Shown here: piece by piece, positions 39,941 to 52,600 of the stretch | Layout of the letters: the number at the start of each line of letters is the position of its first letter | How positions within the stretch are numbered: the stretch's first letter is position 1 | Source of the DNA: Styela clava | Taxonomy: Eukaryota; Chordata; Ascidiacea; Stolidobranchia; Styelidae | NCBI RefSeq assembly: GCF_964204865.1 | Contig: NC_135251.1 | Coordinates: 18,104,001-18,168,000, forward strand | Length of the DNA stretch: 64,000 nt | Direction: 5' to 3' | Translations under genes and position numbers: made by a program | Notes under the pieces: model-generated | Databases searched by the model: none | What the model was told of the DNA's origin: nothing | The model's input: the letters and a program-made list of their open reading frames with translations, nothing else

Positions 39941-42900
39941 ATGAATTCTGTTATTTATTCGATAGTTGTTGTCTGTTATCTCATATTCTTCAGCATTAAC
40001 AATATGATTTCATCTCCGGCGGAAGGTAAAGTCTGATTTATTACTGTATATACTTTATTCCATAACGGTTAACGTGTTATTTGTCTGGAATACTAGTGTG
40101 TTTTGCGCGTTATATGTTAGTGCCAGCTACCTCACAGACTATCAATATACAATTTTGCGGATTGAAAGTCAAAAGCGTGTTATGACCACTTTTAACACCA
40201 ACATTGGGCATTATGTTTAGCGCTGGATGTTGTCAAGATAGTACAATCCCCAGGCATCATTTGTCATGCGGCTATAGAACATGTACAATTACGATAAGCA
40301 AGTGAATTTTTAATCTTGTTTACCTAGTATCAATTTATACGTCGATGTTGTAATGTACTGAGAATCTGCAACCTTCTATGAAATCTATTACAATTAAATG
40401 TACTTTGGGAACGAGAAAATTTATTATTTCGTAAATAATATTTGTGCTGCATGACGAGGAGGATGTTAAATGTAATAACTTATATTTCTATATCGCGTAA
40501 TTAATCTTTGTACTACACGAAATGCACCCAATGTTAAGTGCTTACGATATGTAATATGAATATCTCTTTCTTGGAGTTTTCCGAACGCTGTTTTTTCAGG
40601 CTGTCATCACGGTCTTCATAGAAAGAAGAGAGAAGCCGGGTCAGCTCTTACAGTTCAAGAGTTCTTTCCTGGATGTATGAGAAATCTCTCAGCAGATATA
40701 CCAAGGTTTGAAAACAGGAGTTGGGAAGGATCGGTGGCATTTACGCTGTTCCATTCGACGTGGTATGAGGTTATTGGGAATGAAACTTGCATGTGAGTAA
40801 TAATCCAGACATAATACATCCAAAATTATTTCTCATTTTGTTTTGGCTCTTTGGACGGTCCAGCACAAGTTTGAAACATATGGGACCACGAGGAAAAAAA
40901 CTAAATGAGTCATTATCATTTCGAGGCGTTTTATGTATTAATAAATAATATTAGTTTGGATATAGACTATACATTCTAACACTTTAAATAAAGATTTTGA
41001 TTAGTGCACATTCGTCGCAATCAACCACATAGAAAATCGATCGACCGAAAGAGCAAATATCTTGGTATAAATTAAAATACCAATATTCAAAGAGTTGCTG
41101 CACTTATTCATCTCCAGATGAAATATTCCATAGCGGAAAAAATTATTCAAATTGAGTGATTGGCCTTAATCATATTGTTAACAAAATATATTTTTATTTC
41201 CAGAGACGCCTATGACACGATTGAATGTTGGAACGAAAATTTACCTGATTATATTTCAAACTATACTGATGGAGTCGGTAAACCGGCATTAAGACTGGCA
41301 CAAGAATGCGTTGTGGAATACTATAACCAATTTTTTGGACTCAATGTTACCATCACAGGTTAGTTCTTGTAACACATCATTAATTAATATATCAATAATT
41401 GCAAGGCGCTGTGATTGTAAATTTTAAATTCCAAACTTGCAGCTTTTCCAACTGGATCTAATGAACCGAATGATTCAACATGCATAGCAGTAAATGAAAC
41501 ATACTACAAAACCGAACTTGTTGCTGACCTGAATACAACTGAATTAGAAAGTAGCGATCAAACTGTTAATGAAATTGATGATACTGTTGCATTTGTTATT
41601 GATGATATGATATGTCCGTGAGTTTTTTCTACTGTTTATATACTATATTCAAACAGCTAGAACTAGCATATAAAATTAGTAAAACAAATTGAAAGCATAA
41701 CAGATGATTATTGACGACATCGTATTTAGAAGACAATTGTGAGTAAACGTGTTGGTGCCCTCATGCGATACTACAAAACGAAGGTGCGTATGAGATTCTA
41801 TGCATACTATTTCTGCTCTGAACTGTTGCTATCTTCTTTTCTCCTTATCTCATTTTAAAAGTTTTACACAGTGACTTAAGCAAACCATAAATTTCATGCA
41901 TACAAGCCGATGAAATGCAATTCTTGAAATTTTCTAGGAATTGTACGTGCGCTGATTTGTTTGCTAATGATGAATATGTTGAAGAATATGAATTTGAAAG
42001 TGGAATATCCTGTGGCGACTGCTGGACAACAAGGCTTGCTACTTCGACTCGCGAAAAATCTCCGATAAGAAAAACTGGATCAAAGTTGGCAGTCAAAAAA
42101 TCTGGAGTGAAGAGAAGTGGGTATTCCGTCATTCCGGTTAGTATACTTTCAAACTTATATATATTCATGTATGGGTTTCAATATTGCTCAAATAAGAACG
42201 ATTATCGACTAGTACAACGCCTTGACAGTGTCGGCTGGGATTACTTGGTTCTTTGCGATGCTAATTAAGCCTACGAGCTAACGAAAGGAGGAGGAAAACA
42301 CCATAAAGTGTCGCTTCTTATTATTTCATAACAATCATGGTTCTAAACCGGCTCATTTTGTGATGAATAACATGAAATATCATTTGTCATGTATACGAAT
42401 CGCCTTTTTAGCAGTCGATCTTTTAAAATCGAGTTGTGAACAAAAATTTATCTGTTTCCTGTTTCCTGGGGCAGACCCAATGCCGGTCCGACACAGATAC
42501 AAAACTCAGTCCCGACTTACAATCCTAATGACGATGCCGCATTTACTTTACAGTTAGAAGATGTGCAAGAGATCCCATTCCAGAATCAGATTACGAAATT
42601 GTCAATGACCTTTTACAAATGAATATTTCATGTTTTGATTCCTATGTTGAATTGAGGTAAAAATTTCAAATAAAGTTTTTTTTTTATAAATTTATATACA
42701 TATATGTATATGTAGAGCGACCTCAAAATACAGAACCCAGGTCATTTGGAACGTATTCTAGAGAGAACATAACTTTCGTGCATTCCAGATTACTGAAACC
42801 TCTGGGTACAATCATACATAAAAAAGTTCAAGTGTTGATTGAAAAATTTTAATTTTTGATGGGATAGTTAGAAATTGATGGGCTCTGTTTTGGGGTCACC

Positions 42901-45900
42901 CTGTGAAACATTAAAATACTTGAAATACATTTAATTAAGATGAAAGAGGTTGAAAACCTCGAGATCACGTGAGCATTAACAATGCAATTAAAATTGCAAT
43001 CATCACAATGACTAATATTAGTAGAATAGTGTGGAAATAAGATTTGAGACCACTAATCAAAATAAGCGTAAAGTCGATTGAAAAAGGTACTTAAGCAAAT
43101 ATTCTCGTCATCCGAAACTAAATCAAACTAATACAATTCAGAATAAGTGCCTGCGGACTCGCCACACTTAACTACCGACAGGCAACTGAGTTAGCAATTG
43201 CAGATCCGACATCGACAGATGATGTTCATTTCTCCCAACTTGATGATGAATGCAAACCCGTAGTGAAAAGGCGTAATCAACCTCTAAAGAAAGAAGTATT
43301 TTTCAATTTCACTCAATCTGCTTGTGATGCCTATGTTGTACAGGTGAGTTGGTTTGTACTAGTTCAAAATTTATTTAAAATGCTAGCGTTATATTACAAG
43401 CTCATAAATGCTCATTTTATTTGTACGAGTTTCTATATAACTCAGTAGTTTGTTAACAATAATTACATATTATATTTTGGCTTCATGAGGAGAAATGGAG
43501 GAGGCAGCAACACGACTTTTCGAACCTACTTTATTTCATTGTTTTCGGTCAGGTAAATCCAGATGAAGTCAATTACGTATACGGTCTTCGGACATTGGAG
43601 CCAGATTTCAAGTATCAAGAAGACGAAGTTCTTAGACGAATTCTTCTTAATCTCAATATAACATGTCGATACCAAAGTGTTTACAGAAATACCATTCCGT
43701 TTGGAGCAATTACGATTGTTTCAAGGTAAATAAAATTGTCGAGTTTCGTGAGTTACTTCGAGAAAACAATCACTTATTGTTAGAAAAGTATTCAAAATAT
43801 CATTTACTTTATAGAACGGTTTCTGTAAATCTGGCAAGCAGTATTGGATTATCAGTTACAATGACTGTATACAGAGATTCTGATTTTAATGAAACCTTTA
43901 CAAGCGAAAATAGTGAAATTATAGTACCCGACAAAATATGGTTAAGATTCACGCATGACGGAAGTTTGTCTGAATACTTGGAGGTGAGTTCAATTCTGTA
44001 AAAATTTTCTTTATTTGAACCAACTTTTACTTGACCATGGAGTTTAAAATTCATTTCATATCAGCGGGGATGAGTTAGAATATACGAATCCAATTTCTAC
44101 ACAATTTTCAATGACGCTATTTAACCATTTACCTAATCATGATTATGAGATCACCTATGTGAAAAAGCGTAAAATTTTATTTTACCACCATCAAATTTTT
44201 CAGCGCATCTATTATCATACTTTTCGTTTATAAGGGCACATCGAACTAAAAAAGAAGTCATTCTACATAATTGTGTGTATATGTGTTCAAGGAGAGTGGG
44301 CATTATTGACATATTATTGACCTTCAACTTAGTGGCAGCTTAAATTTAATTAATTCATATTGAAATATGAAGCACGTTGTTCAGCTTATTAATGGGAATA
44401 ACAAACTTTTTTGGAGTACATACGAACCCATGAAGTTTGCAACGACGAATAAACGCAGAAATTCTTTCTAAGCTGAACTAGGTGACTGCTCGTGGAAGGT
44501 AATTTTTTATGAATGATAAAACTGTTACTACAGTTTTTTGTATCAACGGTTCTGTAAGTACACAAGAATTGCGAATGAACAAATCTTTTATCCTAATTCG
44601 TAAATTGTAAAAAAAACAAATTAATTGCATTTAGATTGATTCGTGCTGGATCACACCCGATGAAAATAGAGAAAATCCAATTTTTTATGAAATCATAGAA
44701 GACGGGTGAGAATTACAACTTAAGATTATATTTGAATTTCGTTAAACATCTAATCACATTCTACAAGCATCGTATTTGGTCTTAACATAACCGTCATAAC
44801 TGCATATGATCTGCCAAAACTTCTACATTCAATAGAGTTGTTTAGAATTTAGAGAAATAAAATATAATAATTCTTTAAGATGCACTATTGAGGAAGATGG
44901 TGTAAACATAGCCAAAGAACTCCATACATGCGAATCAAACGTAGCTAGTTTTGGTTTCGAATCTTTTATGTGGGGAGCAGTTGCTGATTCAAACGAACTC
45001 CATTTGCATTGCGACGTCATATCATACCTTGATACAGATCCATATTGTGGAAATAAGGTAATTTCTTAATAACGCTATCGCATAGCACTTTCCAACAACA
45101 TATATGACATTTATCACTCAAATCCATCTTAGTATCAATTTTGTGGTAGTGGGTAATAAATCCGTGTTCACACTCAAATTTGACCCTATTTATGAAGCCA
45201 AAATGTATGTAATACTGTACATGATATTTTGTGTGAATATGTTGTAGCATAGGTTGATTGGATTAGGAACTTAGATGAATAATGGATTATGTACACTAAG
45301 TACGTGCAAGTGTTTTGTTCCAAAGATATTTTGTTTCAATTGTCAGCGATTGTGATAGAAGTGTCTCCCAAATCTAGTAAAAGCGACCAAATATTGAATG
45401 AAAGCAAGTTTGATGGAATTTTGTGAGAAGCACGTGTTGCAGTAGAGATTCTTGGTAAAATATCGTATCGCAAATTTGAAGGAAAACAGTTCTGCAATCT
45501 CATGCTTTACCTAACGCACTGACGCTACCCACACAAAGCTTATTTTCAGCACCGATATTTGTAACTCAATACAAATAAATTATTCTGGTGGATCTATTTT
45601 TCATTGGTTTCATTTATTCTCAAAGTCTATTAAAATTTATTTTGGAAAATAATAAAATACACAATATATTTAGACAGAAAAATGTGAGAAGGAAAAATAA
45701 ATGGAAAATTCCAAACATTTCGTTAAAAACGTCCTAAACTTATATTTGCTTCCCAAAAATTCATAATTCAATTAAAAACAAATACACTGTTGTAAAAGTT
45801 TACATAAAGATGTAAACTTTCTAATTGTTGCATTTTATATTTGATGCTGAATATATTTTAGAGTTGCCAAGTAACTAGGAGGCGAAAACGGTCCATATCG

Positions 45901-46519
45901 AAAAAGAGTACAACGATGGGTGCTTTATTTGTAGGAAGCGGTTCAAAATTATGCACTGATGAACATGTAAGAAAATTAGCCGAAACAATGGAGAACTGCT
46001 TTATATTTATTGGATTTCATCATATATGTCCATATTAAAAAGTCAAAAATTGAATCTGCCTGATGACACACCTATTCTCGCTTAAATTAAACCATCCAAT
46101 AAATATTAAATTAGTATGACGATGTACAATATATATAGCTAATTAGCATGTAATTGAAACGATTATTATTGTACTGTCGTAGCTTAAGCGTTTTGAATTA
46201 CAACCAATCTATGCTATGTTCCATATTTCCTCTTGAAGGATACATTTCATGCAATTCTCTCAGATCTTAGTTTTGTTGCCGTACAATTGCCGATTATGGT
46301 CCATAATTTGTTAACAACTCAACTAAAAATTTAGTATATAATATAATGTCAGTATACTAACTAGCCAAACGAAAACTAACAATTTTGTATTTTGCTCTCA
46401 CTCAGGGACAATCCTGTTCGGAAATTTATTTCGGATGTGATGAATATGGAAAACCAAAATGTCGTTGTTCAACAGGACGAAAATTAAAATCAGATGGATT
46501 AACTTGTGAACCATTATGA
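39941..46519 (+). CDS. Secreted ZP-domain protein with C-terminal EGF-like domain, 13 exons, 633 aa
   Basis: Exons: 39941-40025, 40600-40792, 41204-41358, 41443-41617, 41938-42116, 42554-42656, 43142-43343, 43553-43725, 43815-43983, 44635-44705, 44880-45057, 45862-45966, 46406-46519 (1902 nt). Residues 1-26 (MNSVIYSIVVVCYLIFFSIN...) are a signal peptide. HRKKRE near 36 may be a processing site. Residues 30-262 form a Cys-rich region I do not recognise, with N-glycosylation sites and an acidic EEYEFESG stretch. A full ZP domain follows (about 284-560): NISCFDSYVELRISACGL, QSACDAYVV, LNITCRYQ, then the ZP-C signatures DSCWITPD, EDGC, LHCDVI. RRRKR at 567-571 fits a furin-type cleavage site. After it comes a six-cysteine EGF-like domain (592-630), then TGA, with no TM or GPI tail. 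ZP proteins polymerise into extracellular coats and matrices. The exon 5/6 junction is the least certain: two other in-frame splice pairs are possible. Poly(A) signal near 46633. Confidence 0.85.
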
Positions 46520-46639
46520 CCTCATTCCGTGCCCATCTACTGAACTATTTTCGTGGTTGGCGTGCTGAAATTATTTGAGAACTGAAATGAATTGAGAACT
46601 GAGCAAGTTTTGTAGACAACAATTCAGTATCGAATAAAA

Positions 46640-47200
46640 ATAGCATCTTGCGTATCATCAGTGACTGCTTGTATATGGCATTGTTTAGAGCGGAAAAAAA
46701 TTATATAGTATTTTATAGTTTGAATGCAGATTTGACGAAGTGCACGGCTACCTAAATAAAGTTACGACATGGCAATTAGCTAGCACAAATGCGTGTACTA
46801 GAATTCTTCTTACTTTCAGATGAAATTTTCTAATAGGTCATGTTATAGGTGAACTGGGCGTGGTTTCGATATCCCTGAAAAACAATAAAGCACTGTTGGG
46901 CACAAAGTCCTGATATATATATATAAAATGTTGAAAAATTGTGGAATTCACTATCGCTTTTGCAGCGTAGGTGAACATACTGGAAAGTTGCTACTTGCTA
47001 CATTTCAGATATTATTCTCAGAAAATATTAAAATAAATGAACTAGGCCTACATCTCCCGGATATTAATTAACTAAAGGAATGGTTTGTCAGACTCGCAAT
47101 TCTTCATTGTAATAAGCATTCTGAATAAAATATTTTAAAGTGTGTTGGCAATTGAACAAGTAATAAAATAAGTATAGTTGTCTAAAAGTAAGACAAAAAA
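46640..47200. other. Intergenic DNA downstream of ZP gene
   Basis: Includes the poly(A) signal candidate AATAAA at 46633-46638 just to the left. No other feature recognised. Confidence 0.4.
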
Positions 47201-47212
47201 AAGAAACTGGAC

Positions 47213-47318
47213 CTCCAGAAGTATGCGCACCAAGATGGCGCACAGCCTGAACATAGTATGTGTGTACCGGTCAAGATTCAGGCTTTGCGACATCTTGGTG
47301 CGCGTACTTCTGAAGCCC
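47213..47318. mobile_element. Palindromic MITE-like element, copy 1
   Basis: An almost complete hairpin: CAGAAGTATGCGCACCAAGA...GCCTGAA on the left, and TTCAGGC...TCTTGGTGCGCGTACTTCTG on the right, with a loop of about 25 bp. A diverged second copy lies at 60680-60772. The frame of 64 codons running through it is a repeat shadow. Confidence 0.8.
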
Positions 47319-47339
47319 CAAGAAACTTATATGGCACAT

Positions 47340-49500
47340 AGTTTAAGCATGAAGTTTGGTCATTGTACGTGATTTTGAAGCTTTTTTGTGTAAATAACGT
47401 ACTTTGAAACTACAAATAATAACGCTAAATGTATAACCAAAGGCCGTATTCCAGCAATTTCCCCTCTTACAATTTGATGAAACAAATTCACTCGGATAAA
47501 TACAGAGTTATTTGCCTGAATGCATAATAATGGCACTCCGTGCTCTTGAAAATTCAACACTGGTGATTTAGAGGAGCATATGACGGCAGGTATATCATGT
47601 TCAAGCAAGCGCCACATTGCTGTCAGCTCTATTCACAATTACGAAATGACTGCAAGCTGAAGAAACGTGATCACTATGACTGCAAACAGTACAATTGTTT
47701 CCCTAGCACCCCACGTATGGTATTGCACACAGGTTCTTCTCGTTGTCGGTACAGTCGTAAACTGTTGTCCAGAATTTTGTTTATCTAAGGGCAAGCAGTA
47801 TAACATAGATGTACTTTCAAAACCGATGTTTTCAGTGCAGTCTATTTTCCCGAACGTTATGACTAAAATTCTGGAGATTTCTATTTGATCCAAGCGAGGG
47901 CAGCAGAGGTCGTACCACTGGACTGCTCAAGCATCTTATTTGCGAGTTTGACTCCTTGCTATTTATTTATGAAATATTTGCTCATTTGCTAAATTTGTTT
48001 CTTATTTGAGAGACTAACCCCTCGCTGCTTAAAATAATATACACCCAAAGTTATATTTATATACGAGTATATATTGTTTTCGGACTTGAGGGGCTATCCC
48101 CTCCCCTTGATGCTGCTTCAAACAATAGTTATGTATTCAAGTTGTTTATTTGCCAAAAATGTTGTGTACATGTATATACACAGGGCTCAGTGATTGTATT
48201 CGGGGAATTGATTATAACGGCCGCCCCATTGGCTTTTAAATAGTAAATAAAACGAGATGTGATCAATTGTACATTTAAAATTTAGATTCGTGCCATCCGT
48301 ACTTGCTCATCATCACGCAGTCAGTGAAGGGCTGACGTTAAGCGCTATAAAACGACATCGATGTTGGATTGGGACGGATAGCAGCTAGCAGCAGCACTAT
48401 TTCACATCATTGGGATTTGCGATGCTCCCGACCAAGTTTCTGCTTGTATGGTACAATGTTAGGATCGAAGTATAGAATGTTCAAGTTTCTAAAAATCTAA
48501 ACAATTCATCTCAAAGCATATTCGCAAGAACGTAGGTTCGCTCAAACTGTAGACTTTGTGACGTTTCATTGAGTTCTTCATAAATTCTCAATAAAATCTT
48601 CGTATATGCTAACCGAGGCAAAAATATTACTTTTGAATCAATAAGACGGTCCTAGTGCAATTACGTGCTCACTTTGCCGATATAAACGGTTGGGATCCTG
48701 AGTTTTGACTGTGGATAATGAGTCAGTTTATAATGAACCGACAATGTAACGTGTGATGTAAGATATCGGAAAAAAACATGTTGAGTGGTGAATATATAAA
48801 TGGTTGTAGTAATTTTAGCAAAAGATTTAAGAAGAATTTTAAAGATTTCGTTTTGAACAATGCTCTACACAATTTTCCAATGCTAGGTAAAGAGCTCCGA
48901 TATTTTGTAAGGGCGGAATCTTTCCGGTTCAATAATGCCTAACCAACCTATTTCATCCTAGGTAGGGTGGTGGGTATTAGATTTGCAAGCTTGTCCATGG
49001 GAAACTTCCCATGAGGTGGGATGGGACAGCACACATTCGTATTTCGTTAGAACATTTCGTCGGTACAACGTTTCGTTATGGACTTCGTGTCCATATATTA
49101 GAGCATTGCTCTCTTGTTAGTTATAAAGAGCAAAATATATTCAGCATTGGAAATATACTTTGTGCATGGGCTGATGAACACGTGTATAATAGTTATGAAT
49201 ATAAAGTTAACAAAGTCCGTAAATTTTGTTGTTTTGCGTGTCTCTTCGTACATTTAGTAGTCCTATTTAGTGGACGCTAATTCTAAATTTAACAATTTTA
49301 ATTGAATTTTATTTCAATGGTAATCCCATGAGATGGGATGAGATGAAATGGGATGGGACAGGCATAATTGCTATGGTATGGGAATGGGACAAAAAATATG
49401 TCTTATGGACAAGCCTGGGGATTTGACACGTAGACACCTGCGATGCCTCACTTGGCCATCGGATGCACCTACCATTTTAGCCATACGATACATATAATGT
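47340..49500. other. Intergenic DNA, no gene assigned
   Basis: Two adjacent minus-strand open frames (47893-47639, 84 codons, and 47617-47360, 85 codons) are interrupted by stops and overlapped by plus-strand frames. I recognise no family and do not call them genes. A GATGGGA-rich degenerate simple repeat lies at about 49310-49400. A TATTAGAGCATTGCTCTCTT block near 49097 resembles sequences near 8200 and 59000. Confidence 0.4.
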
Positions 49501-49652
49501 TTTATTAATAATATTCAGATCTTGAAGAAAAGCATAACATATACGTTAAGTTTTTAAAAATAGTAAATATGATAATGTTCAGAATGCCTGGCAATGAAGG
49601 TAAAAAGGCACAAACTGGGTCATATTATGTTCTTGCTCCATTCATTTTATTC

Positions 49653-52600
49653 TCATTGCAAATGTTTATCGATGTCTGTGATCATATCGTATGGGTGATC
49701 GCCAGCTCCGACTGATTTCAATTCTACGCCTGTTACGCTTTCTATAAACTCATAACTCCTATTAGATGCCCCTCCTGGTCCGCGTATTTCTTCGTACTTA
49801 CGCGTGGATGATTGATCTGGATCCTTTATATGTTCGTAGGAATGGTATATATTATCTTTCTGGTCACTTCTTTCCGACGGTTCCAATTTTCCATGGCACG
49901 ATTCTATAGCTGAATGTAAACGAAAATTTTAGAAACTCTAATAGGAAAAAATATGTGATTACTGATTAGTTGTCTTTTTTCCTACTTTAGGTAAATATAT
50001 ATTTTATCACTTTCATAAATACGTCTTAATTAAAAAAATAAAACAAAAATAAATTTTATTCCGTTATACCGTCACGATGCTATCTTTTTTATACGGAATA
50101 CTAAATTATGTGAAAAGATTTTTAAAATGGACTATTTCTAACTCAAATCATACCGGACTTGTTTAGTTTTGCACTATACGATATTGTTGAAATGGTATTT
50201 TTTTGTTGCTCTTCATTTTTTTCCTGCTTTTTTCTTTTCACGCAAGATACAATTGTACCGCATGCAACCAGTATGACTATAATCCAAATTACTAAAAGCA
50301 ATATGGCAAAGACGGGAAATTGCTCTGAAATAAAATTAAATTAAACATTTCTTGATTAGTTAAAATTAATATAAGTAAACAATAATAAAAATACCGGCCG
50401 AGTTTATAATAATAAATAAGTGAATAAGCATTAGTAACCTAAACACGACATTGCAAACTTCAAAAAAACAACTAAAAATCAAGTTTTATAAAACAGCTCA
50501 ACAAAAAAGTTACAAAAACAAAAAAGATAAAACAAGGTAGCACTTCTATAATATATTTCTTATAGAGTGTTCCCCATGAATTAGAATAGAATTTACGTAT
50601 TTCACACGGGGGTAAAAGCCTATAAATCGGCTTAATCATATGGCGGATTTCGTTCCATACCAGTTTTTGTATAGTGTGTAATTAGTTAATATGCGCCACA
50701 CTACGGCGACGAGGAGTTCAACAATCCTCTTGCACATAATCATCTCACGCGGAATTCGAACCCGCAGACCCAAGCGGGGTAATCAGAGGTGCGGTGGCAA
50801 GCGTATTTCTAACGCTTAGCACGATGTGCCATACCGCCCAGCAAATTAGCATATATCTGCAAAATTTCGGATCATCGGACTTAAATTTGAAAGATAAATT
50901 AAAGGTTTTGTCTCCAAGCGCCTTCAACCACCTTTGGGTGATGTACATTTTGAATGAACCTGTCTTAGTTGCGAAAAAAAAATTATCGACTACGATCACT
51001 CCAAAACAGCAAAAAGAATTTATCGAAACAATATACACATATTCACTTCGTATCAAAAAAGAATAGACGATAATGGAACCATAATAAACATTAAACATTC
51101 AATATATGCCTGGCAGTGCAGTCGGCGCCTTGGACTTAAGCACAAACGGTTGTATTAACTGACTAACTTGTTGTAATCGATTTCCATTTTTAATAAACAA
51201 AAAAAATTATTCTATCAGTTTTTACCTGGTGGGTCTGGTTCTTTCTCAAGCAATAAACCATCACTGACTTGAAACAACACTCTATTCGTTGTTGGAGTTG
51301 CGGACACGATATGAATTCTGCCACAAAGAATTTGTTCTAACGAATATTATTGCCCAGCAAACAGTATTTTGGGTCAAAGCAATATTAATAAATTGAAGAT
51401 GCTGCAAGGTATTATTATTGCCGTACATTGATAGGTAAAGTTTAACGAATAATAGAAGCCAGTACACGTTGACATCCTTATTTTTGGGGCCACTATATGG
51501 CGTTAATATGATTTCGTTACTGTTTGTTTTAACATTTGATTGAGTTCACCTTTTTTTTCCATTATAAAACGAATCTTTGACCTTCTGATGCGGTCATTCA
51601 AAAAAATATGAATAAAAATTTGCGACACTTACATGTATAAATTTGAGTTACTTACATGTATGATTTCTTTGTGCTCAGTTTCATGTTGTATCCTCTGAGT
51701 TTCATTGGTAGATCGAAGTAAGACTCGTTTGATATATTTTTCCTGTGTTTTAAATCCCCGTGCAAATAACATGTCGTGAGAGACTTTGTTCCAAGTGTAA
51801 GAGTGACATTCCCAGACTTATAACTGAATGGAGAAGGTTCATTTAATGAAGATAAAATATTTTTTAAAGAAACCAAGAGCGTATAAGAGCCCAATTAACA
51901 TTTTTTGTGGGGGTTAGGGATCTCTATATTCAAACTCAGCCATATTCACGGAATATATTTCATTTAACAAAATGTTTACAGGTAGTTTCATAATAAAATA
52001 TATGACTCATTTATGTTAAAGATGAGATAACTATGTTTTCGTGGAGCTTAAATTTTACCGGAAAGGGTTGACGAAAAATTTATGCGTGTGGCGTTTTTTC
52101 TCGGTTGGCATTGTTATTCTGAGTGAGAGTCAAACATTTTCAAATATACGTGGACAAGATTGAATCAATAACGCTAATAATAAAGCCGTGACTCGGATAA
52201 AATTTCATAACCTCATTTACACATCAAACTGATTATTGAATATAGAGTATAAAAAAACAACCTCGAGGAATTGTGTTGACAAAACAACCTACAGCATTCT
52301 ACATCGGTATACAGTATTGAACTCCTCCTACTCACGTATTGTAATCAAAACACAAAACACACATTCATATTTTCATCACAAAACCACGCTCAGTCGCTCT
52401 TACAATAAACACCATTCTTAATACATCAGCACGTGTATTAACATCGGTGTCGAGTCATTACTTGTTATTATAAACAACTTTTTGGCAAATGCCCATATTC
52501 TGGTTGAGGATATACAAGAATTTTCGACGCTGAGAATATTTTAATTCGTAGTAACGTAGACTTGCTTTGTTCTGTTCTGAAAGTATCGTGTCCTGTTGAG

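Noticed and set aside
42465-42508. A possible extra small exon in the ZP gene (TQCRSDTDTKL) after GGGGCAG
   Set aside because: It would need a weak GTCCCG donor and a 45-nt intron. Joining 42116 (GAA/GTGGGT) to 42554 keeps the frame without it. It remains an alternative.
47360-47893. Two consecutive minus-strand frames of 84-85 codons
   Set aside because: Separated by stops and overlapped by plus-strand frames, with no recognisable family. May be an old transposon remnant, but nothing supports a name.
50745-51098. Overlapping 117- and 90-codon frames
   Set aside because: Partly SINE-derived (50608-50835) and inside a receptor intron; no domain features.
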